Of a stretch of 9,832 bases of DNA, positions 6,402 to 9,832 are shown one piece after another. Numbering within the stretch: the first letter of the stretch is position 1; each line of letters begins with the position of its first letter. The stretch comes from Veillonella sp. GTDB taxonomy: Bacteria > Bacillota > Negativicutes > Veillonellales > Veillonellaceae. The stretch lies in contig DXZL01000051.1 of NCBI GenBank assembly GCA_019419725.1, positions 1 through 9,832 of the forward strand. The letters are read 5' to 3'. Position numbers and translations under genes: made by a program. The notes under the pieces were generated by a model. The model ran no database searches and was not told the origin of the DNA. It saw only the letters and a list, made by a program, of their open reading frames with translations.

Positions 6402-7709
6402 ATGAAAGAAACAGGAAAATTTGGCTTCTGGAGTATTGTACTCCTAGGCATCAATGGTATTGTAGGGACAGGTATTTTCCTACTACCAAACAAAGCATAT
6501 TCTATCATTGGTTCCGCTAGTTTAGGTGTCCTATTATTTGACGCCGTTATTGCCGGCTGTATCGCCCTTTGCTTTGCTGAAGCGGCAAGCTTATTTACAC
6601 GTAATGGCGGACCTTACCTATATGCAAAACATGCATTAGGTGACTTTTGGGCCTTTGAAGTAGGCGTTCTAAAATGGATTGTAACCGTTATTGCTTGGGC
6701 GGCCATGGCTGTTGGCTTTGCTACCGCATTAGGTGCTGCAGTACCGGCGTTAAGTGGTGATCTTGCAAAAGATGTTATTTCATTTATCTTGATTGTAGGT
6801 CTTACCATTGTAAATATCTTTGGTGTTAACGTATCAAAATTCGTTAACAACTTAATCACTATTTCTAAGTTAGTCCCTCTTGCTCTATTTATTGCAATTG
6901 GTATTTTCTTTATAAATGGAGCTAACTTTACGCCAGTCTTCCCGCAAGATACTTATGTAGATGGATCATTTGCACAAGCCGCAGTTCTTCTATTCTTTGC
7001 CTATACAGGATTTGAAGTTATTGCCATTGCTGCAGAAGATATGAAAAATCCTAAGAAGAATTTACCACGTGCTATTATCATGTGTATGCTTCTTGTGTCC
7101 GTTCTATATATGGCAATCCTCGCCGTATCTATCGGTGTACTCGGCTCTGACTTGGCTAATACAAAAGCACCAGTCCAAGATGCCTTTAACGTAATTGTAG
7201 GTCCTATCGGTATGTACGTTGTATTAGTAGGAACACTGATTTCTATGGGTGGCATCAACTTTGCGGAGGCTTACTATGCACCTCGTGTGGCTACCTCTAT
7301 GGCTGAAGACGGTATGTTACCAAGTGCACTAGCAAAACGTAATCGTTATAATGCACCATATGTTGCAGCTATTGTTACTGCTATTGCCAGTGTATTACTC
7401 GCATGGTCTGGTTCTTTTACTACATTAGCAGCCATCAGTGCAGTATCTCGTTTTACACAATATCTACCAACATGTTTAGCGGTTATTATCTTCCGTCGTA
7501 AATGGGCAGACAAAACTCGATCTTATACAATCCCTGGTGGCTATTTAATCCCAGTCATCGCTATTGGCACATCCCTATGGATGCTCGCCCAAGCACAAAC
7601 TAACCAATTATTATGGGGTCTAGGCGGCTGTATCGTGATTTTGCCATTCTACTACTCCTATTGGAAAAAGAAAAAAGCTGGTCTCATTAAAGACCATGAT
7701 GAAATGTAG
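6402..7709 (+). CDS. APC-family amino acid permease
   Basis: This 435-residue inner-membrane transporter belongs to the amino acid-polyamine-organocation superfamily. GIVGTGIFLLP (residues 19-29) is the unwound first helix that binds the amino acid backbone. GGPYLYA (69-75) and FFAYTGFE followed by AEDMKNPKKNLPRAI (198-225) are the second diagnostic block around helix 6 and the next loop. Hydrophobic segments fit about 12 helices, and the C-terminus ends in a short charged tail (WKKKKAGLIKDHDEM). AGGAAGG at 6388-6394 lies seven bases before the ATG. It follows the gamma-glutamyl hydrolase by 15 bases, an arrangement similar in logic to PuuP with PuuD in putrescine use. Substrate may be an amino acid, a polyamine or a gamma-glutamyl compound; sequence alone does not decide. 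The gene is followed by the repeat-rich terminator region. Confidence 0.92.
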   Translation: MKETGKFGFWSIVLLGINGIVGTGIFLLPNKAYSIIGSASLGVLLFDAVIAGCIALCFAEAASLFTRNGGPYLYAKHALGDFWAFEVGVLKWIVTVIAWAAMAVGFATALGAAVPALSGDLAKDVISFILIVGLTIVNIFGVNVSKFVNNLITISKLVPLALFIAIGIFFINGANFTPVFPQDTYVDGSFAQAAVLLFFAYTGFEVIAIAAEDMKNPKKNLPRAIIMCMLLVSVLYMAILAVSIGVLGSDLANTKAPVQDAFNVIVGPIGMYVVLVGTLISMGGINFAEAYYAPRVATSMAEDGMLPSALAKRNRYNAPYVAAIVTAIASVLLAWSGSFTTLAAISAVSRFTQYLPTCLAVIIFRRKWADKTRSYTIPGGYLIPVIAIGTSLWMLAQAQTNQLLWGLGGCIVILPFYYSYWKKKKAGLIKDHDEM

Positions 7710-7744
7710 AAAAGCTTTTGGTTCTCTTACATATATCTATTTTA

Positions 7745-7971
7745 GAGATACTACCAGTTAAAAGTAATTCCAAATATCTCAAATATAGCTTTTTCTGAGA
7801 TACTACCAGTTAAAAATAATTATTTCTAATTAAATTTAAAACTACCAGTTAGTCATGTTGTTTTGTAAACCGATCTTCAATAACAGGAGGTCGATCTACT
7901 ACAACGTGAACTTAACTGGTAGTTTTTTACATTTCTAGACTAAATATAATACTTTTAACTGGTAGTATCTC
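7745..7971. repeat. Nested palindromic array of ACTACCAGTTA repeats
   Basis: Three forward copies of ACTACCAGTTA (7750-7760, 7802-7812, 7841-7851) are followed by two perfect inverted copies (7913-7923, 7956-7966). The outermost pair is longer: 7745-7766 and 7950-7971 are perfect 22-bp inverted repeats beginning GAGATACTACC. The first two forward copies share 24 of 25 bases (7745-7769 against 7797-7821), 52 bases apart. A further degenerate inverted copy, TACTGATAG, lies at 8009-8017, preceded by TAGACTAAGTATAGTA, which resembles TAGACTAAATATAATA before the copy at 7956. The word occurs nowhere else in the window. The layout could be a small non-autonomous element with terminal inverted repeats, a bidirectional terminator cluster, or a structured RNA. 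Confidence 0.85.
7838..7928. terminator. Long-stem terminator formed by the central repeat pair
   Basis: The forward copy at 7841-7851 pairs with the inverted copy at 7913-7923. The helix continues inward (7852-7861 with 7901-7911) with two single-base bulges and one G-T pair, and the A-run at 7838-7840 extends it outward. T7923-T7928 follows as a U-tract, so the structure should terminate the hydrolase-permease operon. Leftward, the stem is followed by TTTTAAATTT, which may serve the 8024-8863 gene. An inner hairpin (7872-7878 with 7886-7892) caps the structure. Confidence 0.7.
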
Positions 7972-8023
7972 GCTAACCATATATATTTAGACTAAGTATA
8001 GTAAATTTTACTGATAGAGTTAA

Positions 8024-8863
8024 TTAAAATAAATCTTCTTCAGTAGTTGTTGTCTTGGTTAGTTCTTCTTCGATATAGCCAACTTCATCAGTAGCTTCGT
8101 CTTCGTCGCGTGTGTCGATATAGATACTAATAAGCGCTAGTGCGCCTTCTTCATTGAGGGTTGCAATGGCACTCATAGGACCATAGGTTAAAATAAGGCC
8201 ATCTTCTTCATCGCGAATGATATGAGGTACCGCATCAAAGTGTTGGTTCATGAGCTGATCAAAGTAATCTTCTACATCAAAGCCACTTTCAAGGGTGATG
8301 GATTCAGCATCGCCTTTTTGGAATACAACACGTGTGTCTTCATCTATATATTGGTAAAAATTATCCACATCAACATTCCCGGTTTCAAGCCACATGCTGA
8401 GGGCTGTAATCCAATCTTTCACAGTAGTTGGTGCAGAAATAAAAGCATACTCGCTTTCATCATCGCCAAAACGAAGATCATCATACTCAATACTATAGTT
8501 TTCCTGACTAGATACAATGCGGTCTACGAGCCCCTCATCATTTACATCTACAAAAATCATATACACATAGTTATCGCCGCTTTCATAAGAAACAGTCAAA
8601 CCATGACGGCCCTCATGGAATAGCGCATCCTCCTCGTACACATCGGTAATATGCATCACCTTGCACGTAACAGGCACATTATCTGCCTTAATAGACTCAG
8701 TCATAGAGGATAAAAACTCAATACTTTCATTACGATTGCGGCCAATAATACCACGACCTGTGGACATGTATTCGCAATCCTCGGCTAGAATATTTTCAAT
8801 ACCGTGAATATCTGCGGACTCAAGAATAGATTTTATCAATAAAAGAGCTTGTATTTCAGTCAT
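8024..8863 (-). CDS. Strongly acidic cytosolic protein, possibly two NTF2-like domains
   Basis: I do not recognise a named family. The 279-residue product lacks a signal peptide and transmembrane segments. By hand count it has about 64 Asp/Glu and about 15 Lys/Arg, so it is very acidic. Residues 1-130 start with helices (IQALLLIKSILESADIHGIE) and then an NILAEDCEYMSTGRGIIGRN stretch, which resembles the helix-then-strand opening of NTF2-like (SnoaL-type) folds. Residues 145-255 (KDWITALSMWLETGNVDVDN, then RVVFQKGD and YFDQLMNQHFD) look like a second, diverged copy. This domain call is tentative. The tail is a low-complexity Thr/Glu run ending EEDLF. AGGAGG six bases before the ATG fixes the start. 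The gene is transcribed alone, convergent with the permease and divergent from the HAD phosphatase. Codon use looks ordinary. Confidence 0.82.
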   Translation of the reverse strand: MTEIQALLLIKSILESADIHGIENILAEDCEYMSTGRGIIGRNRNESIEFLSSMTESIKADNVPVTCKVMHITDVYEEDALFHEGRHGLTVSYESGDNYVYMIFVDVNDEGLVDRIVSSQENYSIEYDDLRFGDDESEYAFISAPTTVKDWITALSMWLETGNVDVDNFYQYIDEDTRVVFQKGDAESITLESGFDVEDYFDQLMNQHFDAVPHIIRDEEDGLILTYGPMSAIATLNEEGALALISIYIDTRDEDEATDEVGYIEEELTKTTTTEEDLF

Positions 8864-8900
8864 ACTACGCCTCCTATGCTTGGTAATAATTACTGTTATT

Positions 8901-8909
8901 ATTGTATCA
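8901..8909 (-). promoter_or_regulatory. Candidate extended -10 promoter of the acidic-protein gene
   Basis: Read leftward, TGA followed by TACAAT (8906-8901) makes an extended -10 element about 38 bases from the start codon. No convincing -35 is seen at the usual distance. Confidence 0.4.
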
Positions 8910-8938
8910 CAAATGCACCATATAATGAGCTTTATCCT

Positions 8939-8966
8939 TTGTTTTTCTAAGTATTCATCATATAAT
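8939..8966 (+). promoter_or_regulatory. Candidate promoter of the HAD phosphatase gene
   Basis: TATAAT at 8961-8966 is a perfect -10 with TTGTTT at 8939-8944 as a weak -35, 16 bases apart. The ATG follows 32 bases after the -10. A second TATAAT at 8921-8926 has no better -35. Confidence 0.55.
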
Positions 8967-8998
8967 TAAATACATATAGATTTCAATTGGAGGTTACT

Positions 8999-9658
8999 AT
9001 GAAATATACAACCATCGTTTTCGATTGTGACGGCACATTACTGGACACGGCTACAGATTTAGCTAATGCCGTAAATCATGTACTACAGACACATAACTTC
9101 CCTGAAAAGTCTCTAGCAGAGGTAAAGGCAGCACTTGGTAATGCAGTAACGTACTTGATGCGTCAATGCTTGCCTAGTACAGTAGCAGATCATGAATTAG
9201 AACCATATATTGATGAGTTCAAAGCTTACTATGGTGAGCATTTAAAAGACACAACAGCTCCTTACCCAGGCATTCTAGATATGCTTGATGTATTGCGTGA
9301 CCAAGGCTATAAATTAGCTATCGTATCTAATAAAATCCAAGAAGGTGTAACACCTCTCAACAAAGAATACTTTGGCGATCGCTTACCTGTTGCCATCGGT
9401 GAAAGACCAGGCTTGCAACGTAAACCTGCTCCAGACATGGTACTTCAAGCCTTAAAAGAACTAGGCTCTACACCAGAAGAATCTATTTATGTAGGTGATT
9501 CTGAAGTTGACGTAGCAACTGCGGAAAACTCCGGCCTACTATGCATTGGTGTTACCTGGGGCTTTAGAGAAGAATCTCTCCACCAAGAATTAGGCGTAAC
9601 ACATATTGCCCGTAAAGCAGAAGATATTTTAAGTATTGTGGAAAACTTAAATAAATAA
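8999..9658 (+). CDS. HAD-family hydrolase, phosphoglycolate phosphatase-like
   Basis: This 219-residue cytosolic phosphatase carries all four haloacid dehalogenase motifs. Motif I is FDCDGTLLD with the nucleophile Asp9 and acid/base Asp11. Motif II is VSNK with Ser110. Motif III is Lys142 in RKPAPDM. Motif IV is GDSEVD with Asp167 and Asp171, which bind magnesium. A helical cap domain occupies about residues 18-85 between motifs I and II, the type 1 cap of subfamily IA. The closing TWGFR motif is typical of phosphoglycolate phosphatase (Gph) and its close relatives, including the pyrophosphatase PpaX. The exact substrate is not certain, so no symbol is assigned. The start at 8999 is preferred over a TTG at 8987 because GGAGG (8989-8993) lies five bases before the ATG and overlaps that TTG. 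It appears to be a single-gene unit ended by the terminator at 9720-9780. Confidence 0.92.
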   Translation: MKYTTIVFDCDGTLLDTATDLANAVNHVLQTHNFPEKSLAEVKAALGNAVTYLMRQCLPSTVADHELEPYIDEFKAYYGEHLKDTTAPYPGILDMLDVLRDQGYKLAIVSNKIQEGVTPLNKEYFGDRLPVAIGERPGLQRKPAPDMVLQALKELGSTPEESIYVGDSEVDVATAENSGLLCIGVTWGFREESLHQELGVTHIARKAEDILSIVENLNK

Positions 9659-9719
9659 CATCCTAAATTATAATCATTAATCTATAACAAATTCATATAA
9701 AATAAACGATTTATATCTT

Positions 9720-9780
9720 AAAACCGCACAAAAATGGGAATTAAAATATTAAACTTCTCATTTTTCGCGGTTTTTCTTTT
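9720..9780 (+). terminator. Long hairpin terminator after the HAD phosphatase gene
   Basis: AAAACCGC at 9720-9727 pairs with GCGGTTTT at 9767-9774. After a small internal loop, 9730-9740 pairs with 9755-9765, including one G-T pair. The stem is followed by a T-rich run (9771-9780). The gap from the stop codon to the stem is about 60 AT-rich bases in which I see no gene. Beyond it, to the end of the window, no feature can be supported. Confidence 0.85.
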
Positions 9781-9832
9781 ATTTTCTCTAATTTATTTCA
9801 TCTTTCACATTATACTTTTTACGTATAGATAC

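Larger units (their letters stand above)
7710..8023. other. Gene-free region between convergent genes, filled by a repeat array
   Basis: No credible gene lies in these 314 bases. A 10-bp palindrome AAAAGCTTTT directly follows the permease stop (7710-7719). The rest is dominated by forward and inverted copies of ACTACCAGTTA (7745-7971) and a decayed copy to about 8017. Imperfect direct repeats CATATAT...TTTAGA (7730-7746 and 7978-7991) flank the array, but in such AT-rich DNA they may be chance. No transposase fragment is seen. Confidence 0.8.

Noticed and set aside
7855..7938. A 27-codon open frame starting at ATG 7855 inside the repeat array
   Set aside because: No ribosome binding site precedes the ATG, the frame runs through both arms of the terminator stem, and the product shows no recognisable pattern.
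7730..7991. Imperfect direct repeats CATATAT...TTTAGA flanking the palindromic array as a target-site duplication
   Set aside because: They differ in length by several bases, do not abut the 22-bp inverted repeats on the right side, and are low-complexity AT sequence, so they cannot be used as proof of insertion.
8222..8623. A 133-codon open frame on the plus strand opposite the acidic-protein gene
   Set aside because: It is antisense to a well-supported gene with a good ribosome binding site, has no such site itself, and its composition is that of a reverse-strand shadow.
9800..9832. A TATAAT on the minus strand near the right end as a leftward promoter
   Set aside because: There is no gene to the left that it could serve before the HAD terminator, and any -35 would lie at or beyond the window edge.

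Overview
The window looks like a chromosomal segment of a low-GC member of the Negativicutes, most likely Veillonella or a close relative. This rests on the AT-rich intergenic DNA, strong AGGAGG-type ribosome binding sites, the pairing of a class II aldolase with a SpoVB-type flippase, and an overall protein style I associate with that genus. No rRNA, tRNA, CRISPR array, phage gene or transposase gene is visible, so the genus call is inference.

Layout from left to right. (1) Positions 1-2717 hold a rightward transcription unit: a class II fructose-bisphosphate aldolase gene (fba), followed after 3 bases by a 14-helix-type polysaccharide/lipid-II flippase gene, closed by a strong hairpin terminator. 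(2) Positions 2736-4142 hold a leftward single gene for an unrecognised exported protein of 445 residues, with a near-consensus promoter just upstream. (3) Positions 4311-5383 hold a leftward AEC-family permease gene with its own terminator. (4) A divergent intergenic region at 5384-5645 carries a 24-bp tandem repeat and a palindrome. (5) Positions 5646-7709 hold a rightward two-gene operon: a class I glutamine-amidotransferase-like gamma-glutamyl hydrolase (peptidase C26, PuuD-like) and an APC-family amino acid permease. (6) A 314-bp region between convergent genes (7710-8023) is filled with forward and inverted copies of an 11-bp word, ACTACCAGTTA, forming a large nested palindrome and at least one terminator. 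(7) Positions 8024-8863 hold a leftward gene for a strongly acidic cytosolic protein, possibly two NTF2-like domains. (8) Positions 8999-9658 hold a rightward HAD phosphatase gene of the phosphoglycolate phosphatase type, followed by a long hairpin terminator.

Most genes are ordinary housekeeping or transport genes. Aldolase serves glycolysis/gluconeogenesis, the flippase probably serves envelope glycan export, and the hydrolase-permease pair probably takes up and processes an amino acid or gamma-glutamyl compound. The part least explained by known features is the palindromic repeat array at 7745-7971 (with a decayed copy to about 8017). The two unrecognised proteins (2736-4073 and 8024-8863) and the tandem repeat at 5445-5492 are the other items worth following up. 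I see no clear sign of a multi-gene novel system such as defence or biosynthesis.
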